Part shown: one piece after another, positions 52,372-62,643 of the stretch
How positions within the stretch are numbered: position 1 is the first letter of the stretch
How the letters are laid out: each line of letters opens with the position of its first letter
Assembly: GCA_046331545.1 (NCBI GenBank)
Contig: JAXLQR010000002.1
Location: forward strand, 3,162,001-3,226,000
Direction of reading: 5' to 3'
DNA: 64,000 nt
Source of the DNA: JADJVL01 sp046331545
Lineage (GTDB): Bacteria; Acidobacteriota; Holophagae; Holophagales; Holophagaceae
Program-made: the position numbers and the translations under genes
The notes under the pieces: generated by a model
Database searches by the model: none
The model's input: only the letters and a program-made list of their open reading frames with translations
Told to the model about the DNA's origin: nothing

Positions 52372-53061
52372 CTAGGCCGCTCCCTCGACGGTGGTGGCCA
52401 CCAGCCCGTCCCGGATCTCCACCCGGCGCTGGGCCTGGGCGGCGATGGAGGGGTCGTGGGTCACCAGCAGCACGGTGTTGCCGCTCGCGTGGAGCTCCCG
52501 GAAGAGCTGCAGCACCTCGGCGCCGGTCTTCGAGTCCAGGGCGCCCGTGGGCTCGTCCGCCAGGAGCATCTTCGGGTGGTTGGCGAGGGCGCGGGCGATG
52601 GCCACGCGCTGCTTCTGGCCGCCGCTGAGGTTCGCCGGGAGCATCTTCGCCTTGTCGGCGATGCCCACCTTCTCCAGGAGGGCCATGGCCCGCTCGCGCC
52701 GCTCCCGACCGCCCACGCCCGCGTAGAGCATGGGCAGCTCCACGTTGCGCACGATGCTGGCCTTGGGCAGCAGGTTGTAGCTCTGGAACACGAAGCCGAT
52801 CTTCTCGTTGCGGATGGCCGCCAGCTCCGCGCCCGCCAGGCCCTGGACCTCGTGGCCGTCCAGCGCGTAGGTGCCGCTGGTGGGGGAGTCCAGGCAGCCC
52901 AGGATGGCCATGAGCGTGGACTTGCCCGAGCCCGACGGCCCGATCAGCGCCACGAACTCCCCGGGCTCGACCGTCAGGTCGATCCCCCGCAGCGCATGCA
53001 CCGCGGCGTCCTTCGTGCCGTAGGTCTTCGTGAGGCCTGTGGTCTGGATGACAGGGTTCAT
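52372..53061 (-). CDS. MacB/LolD-type ABC transporter ATP-binding protein
   Basis: 229 residues. Walker A GPSGSGKST (41-49), Q-loop NEKIGFVFQSYNL, signature LSGGQKQRVAIARAL, Walker B MLLADEPTGALD and H-loop LVTHDPSIAAQAQ. It is the stand-alone ATPase for the two permeases. A 140-base gap with two hairpins separates it from the adaptor gene upstream. Confidence 0.93.
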   Translation of the reverse strand: MNPVIQTTGLTKTYGTKDAAVHALRGIDLTVEPGEFVALIGPSGSGKSTLMAILGCLDSPTSGTYALDGHEVQGLAGAELAAIRNEKIGFVFQSYNLLPKASIVRNVELPMLYAGVGGRERRERAMALLEKVGIADKAKMLPANLSGGQKQRVAIARALANHPKMLLADEPTGALDSKTGAEVLQLFRELHASGNTVLLVTHDPSIAAQAQRRVEIRDGLVATTVEGAA

Positions 53062-53113
53062 CGCGGACTCCAGCTATTCTTGACGGGGTGGGTCGTTGCT
53101 TCGGGGCGGCCGG

Positions 53114-53200
53114 ACGTCGGGGCCGGGCTTCGCCCGGGCACGACGTGGGGAGCACGAGGGGGACGGAGAGCGAGCAAAGCGAGCGCGCGGTCCCCCTCGT
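53114..53200. repeat. Two intergenic hairpins with CGAGCAAAGCGAG core
   Basis: 53114-53146 is a 15-base imperfect stem (13 of 15 paired) around TTC; 53154-53200 is a perfect 11-base stem ACGAGGGGGAC / GTCCCCCTCGT whose 25-base loop holds the core motif at 53171-53183. It lies between the adaptor and ATPase genes and may stabilise or separate their messages. Confidence 0.6.
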
Positions 53201-53202
53201 CC

Positions 53203-54420
53203 TTAGTTGTTCTCGTCGTCCTTCTCGACCTTCTTGCGGGTCGGGTCCTCGAGGGCCACCTGGTCGCCGGGCTGGATCCCGGAGAGGACCTCGACCCGCT
53301 CCAGGGTGGCGATGCCGGCCTTCACGTCCACGCGCTCGAAGTAGTCCTGCCAGTGGTCGCTCAGCCAGACGAACTTGCCGCGGCCGGTGAGCCCCTCCTT
53401 CGCGGCCTTCAGGAGCTCGGGCTTGAGGTCCTTCTTCAGGCGGTAGACCACGGTCTGGCCGTCCTTGCGCTGCAGCGCCTCCAGGGGCACCGAGACGGCC
53501 TTCGCGCGCTTCTCGCCGAGGATCTCCACGTTGGCGCTCATGCCCGTGCGGAAGGCCTCGCCCAGCTCGTCGAGCTGCACCTCCACCTCGAAGACCTTGA
53601 TCTTGTCCACCAGCTTCGCCGCCGGGGCCACGAAGCGCACCTTGCCGGTGAAGGACCGCTGGGGATAGGCGTCGAGGGTCACGCGCACGGGCTGGCCCAC
53701 GGCCACCTTGGCGATGTCCACCTCGTTGAGGTTGACGCGGACGATCAGGCTCTTCAGGTCGGCCACCGTGAAGACCACGGTGCCGGCGTTGAAGCTCGAG
53801 ACGCCGCTGGTGATGGTGTCGCCCAGCTCCACGCCCTTCTTGATGACCACGCCGTTCATGGGCGAGGTGACCCGGGCCCGCTGACTGGCGGCGTTGCCGC
53901 TGATGGGGATGCCCCGGTCCTCGACGATCTGGTAGCGCATCTGCGCGGACTTGAAGGACTCCTCGGCGAGGTCGCGCTTGGTCTTGGCGTCCCGGTGCTG
54001 CTGCTCGCTGATGAGCCCGGCCTGGAAGAGGGCCTTCTGCTGGGCGTACTCGCGCTCGGCGTTCTGGAAGGTGAGCTTCGACTGGCTCAGGCTGCCCTGC
54101 ACGTCGCTGAGGCTCTGGGCCTGGGTGACGTCGGGCTCCACCTCGGCGAGCACCTCGCCGGCGTGCACCAGGGCGCCCTCGCGGACCTTCAGGCCCACGA
54201 CGCGGCCGCTCACCGAGCTCTTCACGTCCACCTTGGTGACGGGGTCCACCACGCCCACCTCGCGGACGCTCACCTGGAGGTCCTCCGCCTGCGTCTTGCC
54301 CAGGCGGAAGGGGGTCTGGGCCTCGGCCTTCTTCGTGTCCTTGTCGCCGCCCCGGGCCGTCATGACGCCACCGACAATGACGACGCCCACCGCACCCATG
54401 GCCAACCAGCGCTTGTTCAT
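53203..54420 (-). CDS. HlyD/MacA-family periplasmic adaptor
   Basis: 405 residues. One N-terminal membrane helix (4-22), a barrel-sandwich start (VVDPVTKVDVKSSVSGRVVGLKVREGALVHAGEVLAEVEPD), an alpha-hairpin (105-165) and the lipoyl/beta-barrel part (GVVIKKGVELGDTI). It bridges the inner-membrane MacB permeases to an outer-membrane channel. It is the promoter-proximal gene of the efflux operon; the outer-membrane partner (TolC) is not nearby. Confidence 0.9.
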   Translation of the reverse strand: MNKRWLAMGAVGVVIVGGVMTARGGDKDTKKAEAQTPFRLGKTQAEDLQVSVREVGVVDPVTKVDVKSSVSGRVVGLKVREGALVHAGEVLAEVEPDVTQAQSLSDVQGSLSQSKLTFQNAEREYAQQKALFQAGLISEQQHRDAKTKRDLAEESFKSAQMRYQIVEDRGIPISGNAASQRARVTSPMNGVVIKKGVELGDTITSGVSSFNAGTVVFTVADLKSLIVRVNLNEVDIAKVAVGQPVRVTLDAYPQRSFTGKVRFVAPAAKLVDKIKVFEVEVQLDELGEAFRTGMSANVEILGEKRAKAVSVPLEALQRKDGQTVVYRLKKDLKPELLKAAKEGLTGRGKFVWLSDHWQDYFERVDVKAGIATLERVEVLSGIQPGDQVALEDPTRKKVEKDDENN

Positions 54421-54635
54421 GGATAACCCCCGCTTGTGAAAGACTCCGAGCCTGTCGGACGTGCTGGAAACGCTACGGGCCCCAGGCTGGGGCCGTTTAG
54501 GGCCGGCGGCCGGGGAGATCGGCCGGATCGTCCCCGCCCCCGGCCAACCGCCCCACCGGACCGGCGAATGGCCCCGGCCGGCTAACCGTCCGCCCTGCTC
54601 CCCCGTACCCGATCCGGATCTTTGCGGGAGGGCCC

Positions 54636-56402
54636 ATGCCGGGTTTGTGGCTCGTGTGCGCGCTGGGGGCCGGTCTTGCCACGCCCCTCCCGGGGACCCC
54701 GGCGCGGGCCTTATCCCGTCCCCTCGTTTTTGTGGACGTCGCGGTCCTGCCCATGGATGCCGAGCGCCGCCTGGAGCACCAGGTGGTGGTGGTGCGGGAC
54801 GGACGCATCGCGCGGGTCGGTCCCCTGGGCACCGTGAAGGTCCCGAAGGGCGCCCTGCGCGTTCCCGGCGCCGGCCGCACCCTGCTGCCCGGCCTCACCG
54901 ACACCCACGTCCACCTCGCCAGCCCCACGGAGCTGCCCCTCTACCTCGCCCACGGCGTCACCACCGTCTTCAACCTCAACGGCCGCCCGGCCCACCTCGC
55001 CTGGCGCAAGGCCGTGGCCGAGGGGCGCCTGGCCGGTCCCCGCATCCTCAGCGCCGGGCCCACCTTCGCCGAGGCCCTGAGCCCTGCGGCTGCGGTGGCG
55101 AAGGTGGACGCCATCGCCGACGCCGGCTACGACGCCGTGAAGGTCTACAACCAGGTCGGCCGGGAGGAATATCCCGCCCTCATCGCCGCGGCGAAGCGCC
55201 GGGGGCTGCTGCTCATGGGGCACGTCCCCCGCAAGCCCGGCTTCGAGGCCGCCCTGCAGGCTGGGCAGTCCATCGCCCACGCCGAGGAACTGGTCTACAC
55301 GGCCTTCAATCCCGGGGTCGAGGACACCTTCGGGATGAAGGCCCTGGCCGAGGGCCGGCTCCCTGACGTGGCGCGCAAGGTGGCGGCCTCGGGGGTCTCC
55401 GTCACCTGCACCCTCACCTGCTTCCACGACATCGTGCGCCAGGCCACGGACCTCGGGACCTTCCTGAAGAACCCCGACCTCGGCACCCTGCCGCCCTGGG
55501 TCCGGGCCCGCCTCGAGCCGGGGCGCAACCGGTACCACGGCCGCTACACGGCGGAAGAGACGGCCTTCCTGAAGGCGGCCTACCCGTTCCAGCTGAAGCT
55601 GGCCAAGGCCCTGTCCGACGCGGGCGTGCCCCTGATGACGGGAACGGACGCCGCCAGCATCGGCCCGGTTGCCGGCGCCTCGGTCCACCAGGAACTGGAG
55701 GAATTCGTCGCCGCCGGCTTGACGCCCTACCAGGCCCTGCGGGCCTCCACCACCGCGCCGGCAGCCTATTTCCATCGGCCCGGCGAGCGCGGCACCGTGG
55801 AGCCCGGGCAACGGGCGGACCTGATCCTCGTCGAAGGCGACCCCCTGAAGGACGTCCGGGCCACCCGGGCCCTCGCCGGCGTCGTGTACGCCGGACATTG
55901 GCGGGACGCGAAGGGCCTCGCGGCCTGGAAGGCCGGCGCTCCGGCGGCCCATGTGGCCCTGCGGCAGGGGCTGGCCCGTGCCTTCGAGTCCGATCCCGTC
56001 GCGGGCCTCCAGCGCCTGTCCAAGGCGGACCCGGACGCCCTCCTCACCGGGGACCTCCTCGCGGAGTGGATGGGGCGCCGGGACGGGGAAGCCTACAACC
56101 GGCTCATGGACCGGCTTCGGGTGGAGGCGCCGTCCTCCTTCCTGGCCTCCGAGGCCGCGGCGAACGACCTGGGCTACGCCCTCCTCGGGCGCAAGGCCTT
56201 CCCCGAGGCGCTGGCGGTGTTCCGGCGCGTCTGCCAGGACTTCCCCCGGTCGGCCAACGCCGAGGACTCCCTCGCCGAGGCCCTGGCGGCGTCCGGCGAC
56301 CTGTCCGGGGGCCGCGCCCACTACCGCCGCGCCCTTGAGCTCGATCCGGCCTACGCCAACGCCGAGGGGGCGCGGACGTGGCTCCGGGAGCACCCGGAGT
56401 AG
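54636..56402 (+). CDS. Exported amidohydrolase with C-terminal TPR region
   Basis: 588 residues from an ATG after GGGAGGG. Signal peptide 1-24. Residues 40-440 are a dinuclear metal-dependent amidohydrolase: H91-V-H93, K169 (VKVYN, carbamylated lysine), H196 (GHVPRK), H215 (AHAEE) and D338 (GTDAAS). Residues 490-585 are TPR-like (AANDLGYALLGRKAFPEALAVFRRV, YRRALELDPAYANAEG). Family members are dipeptidases or imidazolonepropionase-like; the substrate is unknown. Divergent from the efflux operon. Confidence 0.85.
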   Translation: MPGLWLVCALGAGLATPLPGTPARALSRPLVFVDVAVLPMDAERRLEHQVVVVRDGRIARVGPLGTVKVPKGALRVPGAGRTLLPGLTDTHVHLASPTELPLYLAHGVTTVFNLNGRPAHLAWRKAVAEGRLAGPRILSAGPTFAEALSPAAAVAKVDAIADAGYDAVKVYNQVGREEYPALIAAAKRRGLLLMGHVPRKPGFEAALQAGQSIAHAEELVYTAFNPGVEDTFGMKALAEGRLPDVARKVAASGVSVTCTLTCFHDIVRQATDLGTFLKNPDLGTLPPWVRARLEPGRNRYHGRYTAEETAFLKAAYPFQLKLAKALSDAGVPLMTGTDAASIGPVAGASVHQELEEFVAAGLTPYQALRASTTAPAAYFHRPGERGTVEPGQRADLILVEGDPLKDVRATRALAGVVYAGHWRDAKGLAAWKAGAPAAHVALRQGLARAFESDPVAGLQRLSKADPDALLTGDLLAEWMGRRDGEAYNRLMDRLRVEAPSSFLASEAAANDLGYALLGRKAFPEALAVFRRVCQDFPRSANAEDSLAEALAASGDLSGGRAHYRRALELDPAYANAEGARTWLREHPE

Positions 56403-56406
56403 GCGC

Positions 56407-57345
56407 TCAGGCCCCGAACACGCCCTCCAGCAGGGTGGAGGGATCGGGCATGGGGGCCGCCAGGGCCCGCTCGGCGTCGGCGGCGAGGCGCGCCTCCAGG
56501 CGCCGGGGCAGGTCCGGGTCCACGATCCAGCCCTGCCCGGCCATCCAGGCCTCGAAGCGGGGCAGGGGGTCCTTCGCGCACCAGCCTTCCAGCTCCGCGG
56601 GATCCACGTAGCGCTGGTCGTCGTGCTCGGCGTGCCCCTTGAGGCGGTAGGTCTCGCAGACCAGGAAGACCGGGCCCTCTCCGGCCAGGCACGTGGTGCG
56701 GGCCTCGGAGGCGGCTTCGAAGACGGCGGCGGCGTCGTTGCCGTCCACCACCATCGTGGTGGCGCCCTGGCCGCGGTCCTGCATCCGTCCCTTCATCTGC
56801 TTCTCCGGCGGCGTGCTGTAGGCCCAGCCGTTGGCCTCGCCCACCACGATGAGGGGCAGCTTCTGCACCACGGCGAAGTTGAGCCCTTCGCTGAAGGCGC
56901 CGGTGGAGGAGCCGCCATCGCCGATCCAGGTCATCACCACCCGCTGCTGGCGCTTCTGCTGGATGGCCAGGGCCGCCCCGGCGCAGACGGGGATGAGGGC
57001 TCCCAGCATGGAGGTCGGGGCGATGATCCCGCGGGCCACGTCCCCGAAGTGGTTGTTGTGCTCCCGCCCCCGGGTCGGGCCCGTCGCCCGCCCGAGGTAC
57101 TGGAGGAAGACCTCCTCGGGGCTCACGCCGCGGACGAACATGGAACCCAGGTTGCGGATCATGGGCGCGATGAGATCCTCCTCCCCCAGGGCGAAGGCGG
57201 TGCCGCAGCTCGTGGCCTCCTGCCCGAGGCTGCGGTAGACGCTGCCCATGGTGTGGCCCTGGCGGAAGAGCTTCACCAGGCGCTCCTCCGCCAGGCGGGT
57301 GAGGAGCATGGCTTCGTGGAGCGCGCGGGCGGCGGCCTGATCCAT
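56407..57345 (-). CDS. ThDP-dependent dehydrogenase E1 alpha subunit
   Basis: 312 residues. The thiamine-diphosphate motif G142-D-G144 ... N172 is present (IGDGGSSTGAFSEGLNF, GEANGWAYS), with MGSVYRSLGQEATSCG and HNNHFGDV typical of 2-oxoacid dehydrogenase E1 alpha. The motif ends ANGWA, an atypical variant of the usual ENNxYA. E1 beta, E2 and E3 genes are absent nearby, so it is either an orphan subunit or partners genes elsewhere. Substrate (pyruvate or branched-chain) is undecided. Confidence 0.85.
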   Translation of the reverse strand: MDQAAARALHEAMLLTRLAEERLVKLFRQGHTMGSVYRSLGQEATSCGTAFALGEEDLIAPMIRNLGSMFVRGVSPEEVFLQYLGRATGPTRGREHNNHFGDVARGIIAPTSMLGALIPVCAGAALAIQQKRQQRVVMTWIGDGGSSTGAFSEGLNFAVVQKLPLIVVGEANGWAYSTPPEKQMKGRMQDRGQGATTMVVDGNDAAAVFEAASEARTTCLAGEGPVFLVCETYRLKGHAEHDDQRYVDPAELEGWCAKDPLPRFEAWMAGQGWIVDPDLPRRLEARLAADAERALAAPMPDPSTLLEGVFGA

Positions 57346-57362
57346 GGCGTTAGCATGAAGCC

Positions 57363-57845
57363 ATGCTGACGATCCGAGAAGCCACCCCCGCCGACGTGCC
57401 CCTCATCCTGGCCTACATCGCCGAGCTCGCCGACTACGAGCGGGCGCCCGAGAAGGCCGTGGCGCGGCCCGAGGACCTCCAGCGCCACCTGTTCGGCCCC
57501 CAGCCCCTCATCTTCTGCGAGCTGGCCCAGTGGGAGGGGCGGGACGCCGGCTTCGCCCTCTACTTCTTCAACTTCAGCACCTGGGAAGGCAAGCCCGGCC
57601 TCTACCTGGAGGACCTCTTCGTGCGCCCCGCGTTCCGGAAGCACGGCATCGGGAAGGCCCTCCTCAAGCGGCTGGCGCGCATCGCCGTGGAGCGCGGCTG
57701 CACCCGCTACGTCTGGCAGGTGCTGGACTGGAACACCCCCAGCATCGAGTTCTACAAGGCCATGGGCGCGAAGGTCATGCACGACTGGCTGACCTGTCGT
57801 GTGGAGGGGGAGGCGCTCCAAAGGCTGGCTGAAGGGGCGCCTTGA
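57363..57845 (+). CDS. GNAT N-acetyltransferase (diamine-acetyltransferase-like)
   Basis: 160 residues. GNAT core with the acetyl-CoA loop RPAFRKHGIGKALLKRL (about 84-100) and the WNTPSIEFYKAMGAKV tail. ELADYERAPE near the N terminus and the aromatic strand ALYFFNFSTWEGKPGLYLEDLFV are typical of spermidine/spermine-type acetyltransferases. It overlaps the tRNA nucleotidyltransferase start by 4 bases (TTGA). Confidence 0.87.
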   Translation: MLTIREATPADVPLILAYIAELADYERAPEKAVARPEDLQRHLFGPQPLIFCELAQWEGRDAGFALYFFNFSTWEGKPGLYLEDLFVRPAFRKHGIGKALLKRLARIAVERGCTRYVWQVLDWNTPSIEFYKAMGAKVMHDWLTCRVEGEALQRLAEGAP

Positions 57846-59224
57846 ACGAGCTGCTGCGCCCCATCGCCGAGGCCCTGGGGCCGGACGCCCGGCTCCATGC
57901 CGTGGGCGGCGCCGTGCGGGACCGGCTCCTGGGACGGGAGGGCGGCGACTGGGACCTGGCCACGGCGCTGCTGCCCGACGAGGTGCTGCGCCGGGCGAAG
58001 GCGGCGGGGCTGCGGGCCATCCCCACGGGCCTCCAGCACGGCACGGTCACGCTGCTCTCGGGGGAGCTCGCGGTGGAGGTCACCACCTTCCGCGGCGACG
58101 AGGGCTACAGCGACGGGCGACGCCCGGACGCGGTGCGCCTCGGCGTGGGCCTCGAGGAGGACCTGGCCCGGCGGGACTTCACCATCAACGCGCTGGCCCT
58201 GCCGGTGGAGGCGGTCGGCGCGCGCGACTGGCGGACCCGGATCGTGGATCCCTTCGGGGGCCTGGCGGACCTGGAGGCCCGGCTCATCCGCGCCGTGGGA
58301 GATGCGGAGACGCGGTTCCGGGAGGACGGGCTGCGCCCCTTCCGGGCCTGCCGCTTCGCGTCCCAGCTCGGCTTCCGGCTGGACGAGTCCACCCGGGGCG
58401 CCATCCCCCGCTGCCTGGACGTGGCGGCGAAGGTCGCGGCCGAGCGCGTCCAGGTGGAACTCACCAAGCTGCTCTGCGGCACGGCCCCGGCCACGGGCCT
58501 GCAGCTCCTGGCGGACACGGGCCTGCTCGACCTCTGGACGCCGGAGCTGCGGCCGATGATCGGATGCGGGCAGAACGCGCACCACCGCTTCCCGGTCTGG
58601 GAGCACAGCCTCGCCGTGGTCGCGGCGGCGCCGGCGGATCCCGGGCTGCGCTGGGCGGCCCTGCTCCACGATGTCGGCAAGCCCGGCACCCGCTCGGTCT
58701 CCGAGGCCGGGTCCGTGCACTTCTACGGCCACGAGGGGCACTCCCTGACCCTCGCGGAGGGCATCCTGCGTCGCCTCAAGGCCAGCCATGCGCTCCTCGC
58801 CGACGTCCTCGCCCTCGTCCGCCACCACGGCATGCACCCCGACGAGGCCTGGAGCAGCGCGGCCTGCCGCCGCTTCCTGCGCCGCCTCGACGAGGACGGC
58901 CTGGACCTGGAGCGCTGGGGGGCCTTCCGCCTCGCGGACCAGCTCGGGAAGGGCTTCGGCGACGAGCCCTGCCGCGCCAACCACGAGGCCGTGATGCTGC
59001 GGCTACGTGCGTTGAGGGACGCCCGGCCTCCCCTGCGCGTCGCCGACCTCGCCCTCCAGGGCCGGACCCTCATGGACGTCGCCGGGCGCCCCGGCGGGCC
59101 CTGGCTGGGCCGGCTGCAGAAGCACCTGCTGGAGTCGGTCATCGAGGATCCCGCCCTCAACACCGCGGCGGCGCTGGAGGCGCTCGCCCGGCGCTGGCTG
59201 GAAGGCCCCGAAGGCCGGACCTGA
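57842..59224 (+). CDS. tRNA nucleotidyltransferase / poly(A) polymerase family protein with HD domain
   Basis: 460 residues from a TTG start overlapping the GNAT stop, with GAAGGGG upstream. Nucleotidyltransferase domain: GGAVRDRLLG and catalytic D36-x-D38 (GGDWDLA), RRDFTINALAL, then an RNA-binding helical part and a C-terminal HD domain (LLHDVGKPGTR, about residue 275; VRHHGMHPDE). It repairs or adds the 3' CCA, or polyadenylates RNA. The tRNA-Lys in this window has CCA encoded, as in many bacteria with a repair-type enzyme. Confidence 0.9.
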   Translation: MNELLRPIAEALGPDARLHAVGGAVRDRLLGREGGDWDLATALLPDEVLRRAKAAGLRAIPTGLQHGTVTLLSGELAVEVTTFRGDEGYSDGRRPDAVRLGVGLEEDLARRDFTINALALPVEAVGARDWRTRIVDPFGGLADLEARLIRAVGDAETRFREDGLRPFRACRFASQLGFRLDESTRGAIPRCLDVAAKVAAERVQVELTKLLCGTAPATGLQLLADTGLLDLWTPELRPMIGCGQNAHHRFPVWEHSLAVVAAAPADPGLRWAALLHDVGKPGTRSVSEAGSVHFYGHEGHSLTLAEGILRRLKASHALLADVLALVRHHGMHPDEAWSSAACRRFLRRLDEDGLDLERWGAFRLADQLGKGFGDEPCRANHEAVMLRLRALRDARPPLRVADLALQGRTLMDVAGRPGGPWLGRLQKHLLESVIEDPALNTAAALEALARRWLEGPEGRT

Positions 59225-59227
59225 GGC

Positions 59228-59743
59228 TCAGCCCGTCGCGCGCTCGATCAGGACCGTCGCCATCGCCGCCAGCCCCTCGCCCCGGCCCGTGAAGCCGAGC
59301 AGCTCCGTGGTGGTGGCCTTGATGTTGAGGTCCCCGGGATCCAGCCCGAGCACCGGCGCCACGCGATCGCGCATGCGCTCCCGGTGGGGGCTGATCTTCG
59401 GCCGTTCGCCCACGAGGCAGACGTCGGCGTTCACCACCACCCAGCCGCGCTCCAGGAGGCCGGCCATGACGCGCTCGAGGAGCCGCATCGAGTCCGCGCC
59501 CTTGTAGAGCGGATCCGTGTCGGGGAAGTGCTGGCCGATGTCGCCCAGGCCCGCCGCGCCGAGCAGGGCGTCCATGAGGGCGTGGAGCATCACGTCGGCG
59601 TCGCTGTGGCCGGCGAGGCCCCGGTCGTGGGGGATCTCGCAGCCCATGAGGAGCAGGGGACGCCCTTCCTCCGGCGCCGCGAAGCGGTGGACGTCGAAGC
59701 CCTGGCCCACCCGCAGGGACTGCCGGAAGGTGGGGCGCGTCAC
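59228..59743 (-). CDS. ispF: 2-C-methyl-D-erythritol 2,4-cyclodiphosphate synthase
   Basis: 171 residues from a GTG overlapping the histidine-kinase stop (GTGA). Zinc ligands D17 and H19 (GFDVHRF) and H46 (LAGHSDAD), plus DIGQHFPDTDP and NIKATTTELLGFTGRGEG, are canonical. It forms the cyclodiphosphate in the MEP isoprenoid pathway, which could feed the carotenoid and undecaprenyl products seen elsewhere in the window. Its usual partner ispD is not adjacent. A much longer open frame upstream is a shadow of the kinase. Confidence 0.95.
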   Translation of the reverse strand: MTRPTFRQSLRVGQGFDVHRFAAPEEGRPLLLMGCEIPHDRGLAGHSDADVMLHALMDALLGAAGLGDIGQHFPDTDPLYKGADSMRLLERVMAGLLERGWVVVNADVCLVGERPKISPHRERMRDRVAPVLGLDPGDLNIKATTTELLGFTGRGEGLAAMATVLIERATG

Positions 59744-61335
59744 GGGGCGTCCGGCCGCTTGAACTCGCCGGAGTTCGGCGCCAGGTGCTCGCCGCTGCCC
59801 GGGCGGCGGTGCTCGCCGGAGGCCTTCAGGGAGTCGAAGGAGCCGGTGATCTTCGAGCTTCCGCTGCTCTGGGCGCTGGGGCCGTGGTCGGGGATGGTCA
59901 TGATCACGGTGGTGCCCTGGCCCTCCTCGCTGAGGACCTCGAGGCTGCCGCCGTGCTCCTCCACGATCTTCTTCACGGTGGCCATGCCCAGGCCCGTGCC
60001 CTTGCGCTTCCCGTAGCTGTAGAAGGGTTCGAAGATGCGCCGCATCACCTTGCGGGGGATGCCCTTGCCGGTGTCCCTCACGCGCACCTGCACGCCGCCG
60101 GTGACGCGCTCCCAGCTCAGGACCACGGTGCCCCGGGTCTCCGCGGTGGCGTCCAGGGCGTTGGCCAGGAGGTTCTCCACCACCCGCGCGAAGCGGTTGG
60201 GGTCGAGGTTGGCGGTGCAGGGCGTGCCCTCGGTGTCGAGGGTGACGCCGAGCTCCTTGGCGCGCTGCTTCAGGGGCTCCACGATGCCCGTCAGGTAGGG
60301 CCCGATCTCGAGGGTCTTGCGCAGGGGCTCGCGCACCTTGGCGTAGTCCAGCACGTCCATGCTGAGGGCGCTGAGGCGCTCCACGGCCTCGAGGATGGCC
60401 TGGCTGTGGTGGTGGATCTTGGGGTCCGGGGAGACGACCTCGAGCAGCTCCGCGTGGCCGCGCACCACGAACAGGGCGTTCTTGAAGTCGTGGACGATGG
60501 AGCTGGCCACCTGGCCCACGGTGGCGAGCACCTGGTTGCGCAGGTTGTCCTCGGAGAGGCGCGTGCGCTCGATGGCGATGGCGCAGAGGCTCACGATGGC
60601 CTCGAAGGTCGCCCGGTCCACGGGCTCGGTGATGATGCGCCGCGAGTCGAGGTAGACGACGCCGGTGCGCCGGCCCTGGATCACCAGGGGCAGGCAGAGG
60701 ATGGTCTTGAGCTGCAGGTCCAGGATGCTCTGGTGGCTGCTGAGCTTCTCGTCGGCGCCGACGTTGTGGATCCAGATGGGGTCGCCCTTCTCGAAGACGG
60801 CGTGCACCGTGGACATGGAGAGCTGGATGTCGCGCACCAGCTCCTTGCCCAGGTTGCGCTGGACCTTGGGGATCAGCTCGCCGCCCTCCAGCAGCATGAT
60901 GAAGCCCCGGTCGGTGTTGGAGATGGCCAGCAGCCGCTCCAGGGACTGCTCCAGCACCTCGTCCAGGTCCACGTCCTCGGCGAGGAGCTGGGCGGTCTGG
61001 AGGATGGCCTGGAGGTGCACCTCGGAGGTGGTGCTGCTCTCCCGCTTCAGGGTGAGGAAGTAGGCGCCGTCGGCGATGCGGAGCGTCGCGCCGGGCTCCC
61101 ACTTGGCCCGGGTGAGGCGCTCGTACTGGAGGAAGGTGCCGTGGGAGCTGCTCAGGTCCTCGGCGAACCACTCGCCGCCCACGTTCTCGATCTTGAGGTG
61201 CGTGCGGCTCACCATGCTGTCGCTCAGCACGATGTCGCAGTGGCTCTGCCGCCCCAGGGTGACGGTGCGGTTGATGGGCACCGAGCGCTCGAAGCCGTGG
61301 CGGTCGCGGATCAGCAGGAAGTGGCGCTCGGGCAT
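59740..61335 (-). CDS. FHA-GAF histidine kinase
   Basis: 531 residues from ATG 61335. FHA domain (22-95; TLGRQSHCDIVLSDSMVSRTHL), GAF domain (105-255), then a HATPase core: H282 in SIVHDFKN, N-box NLLANALDA (388-396), DTGKGI (421-426), FEPFYS, GTGLGM (446-451). The tail has three short repeats (SGEHRRPG, SGEHLAPN, SGEFKRPD) of unknown purpose. FHA suggests it listens to a phospho-Thr protein, for example the Ser/Thr kinase encoded at 43.5-47.3 kb; that is inferred. No response regulator is adjacent, and it overlaps ispF downstream. Confidence 0.88.
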   Translation of the reverse strand: MPERHFLLIRDRHGFERSVPINRTVTLGRQSHCDIVLSDSMVSRTHLKIENVGGEWFAEDLSSSHGTFLQYERLTRAKWEPGATLRIADGAYFLTLKRESSTTSEVHLQAILQTAQLLAEDVDLDEVLEQSLERLLAISNTDRGFIMLLEGGELIPKVQRNLGKELVRDIQLSMSTVHAVFEKGDPIWIHNVGADEKLSSHQSILDLQLKTILCLPLVIQGRRTGVVYLDSRRIITEPVDRATFEAIVSLCAIAIERTRLSEDNLRNQVLATVGQVASSIVHDFKNALFVVRGHAELLEVVSPDPKIHHHSQAILEAVERLSALSMDVLDYAKVREPLRKTLEIGPYLTGIVEPLKQRAKELGVTLDTEGTPCTANLDPNRFARVVENLLANALDATAETRGTVVLSWERVTGGVQVRVRDTGKGIPRKVMRRIFEPFYSYGKRKGTGLGMATVKKIVEEHGGSLEVLSEEGQGTTVIMTIPDHGPSAQSSGSSKITGSFDSLKASGEHRRPGSGEHLAPNSGEFKRPDAP

Positions 61336-61450
61336 GGGTCGGGTCCCGGGAGGGTGCTCCACGGTAGCAAGATCCGTCCTTCCAGGCGAATCGGGGCGGG
61401 GGACGGAAAAACGGAAATCGGAAGGGGGCGATCGAAAATACACTGGAGGC

Positions 61451-62473
<1,023 letters not shown>

Positions 62474-62588
62474 GGTGCTCCGCCGAGCACGTGTCCCGAA
62501 CTGCCACGGTGTGGCGTACCGACGAGTTCAATGCCCAACGACAAGGCAAGCGGAGCCGAAGGGGTCGCCCTTCCAGGAGCGCCTGAGT

Positions 62589-62643
62589 AAACCGCGTCGC
62601 GCCCTTCGACGCGGTTTGCGAAGGCGCAAGCGAGCGGAGCGAG
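62589..62643. repeat. Intergenic repeat: 11-base inverted repeat plus CGAGCGGAGCGAG
   Basis: The third copy of the core motif, here downstream of a hairpin with a 7-base loop. It is the counterpart of the copies at 51.0 and 53.2 kb. Confidence 0.6.
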
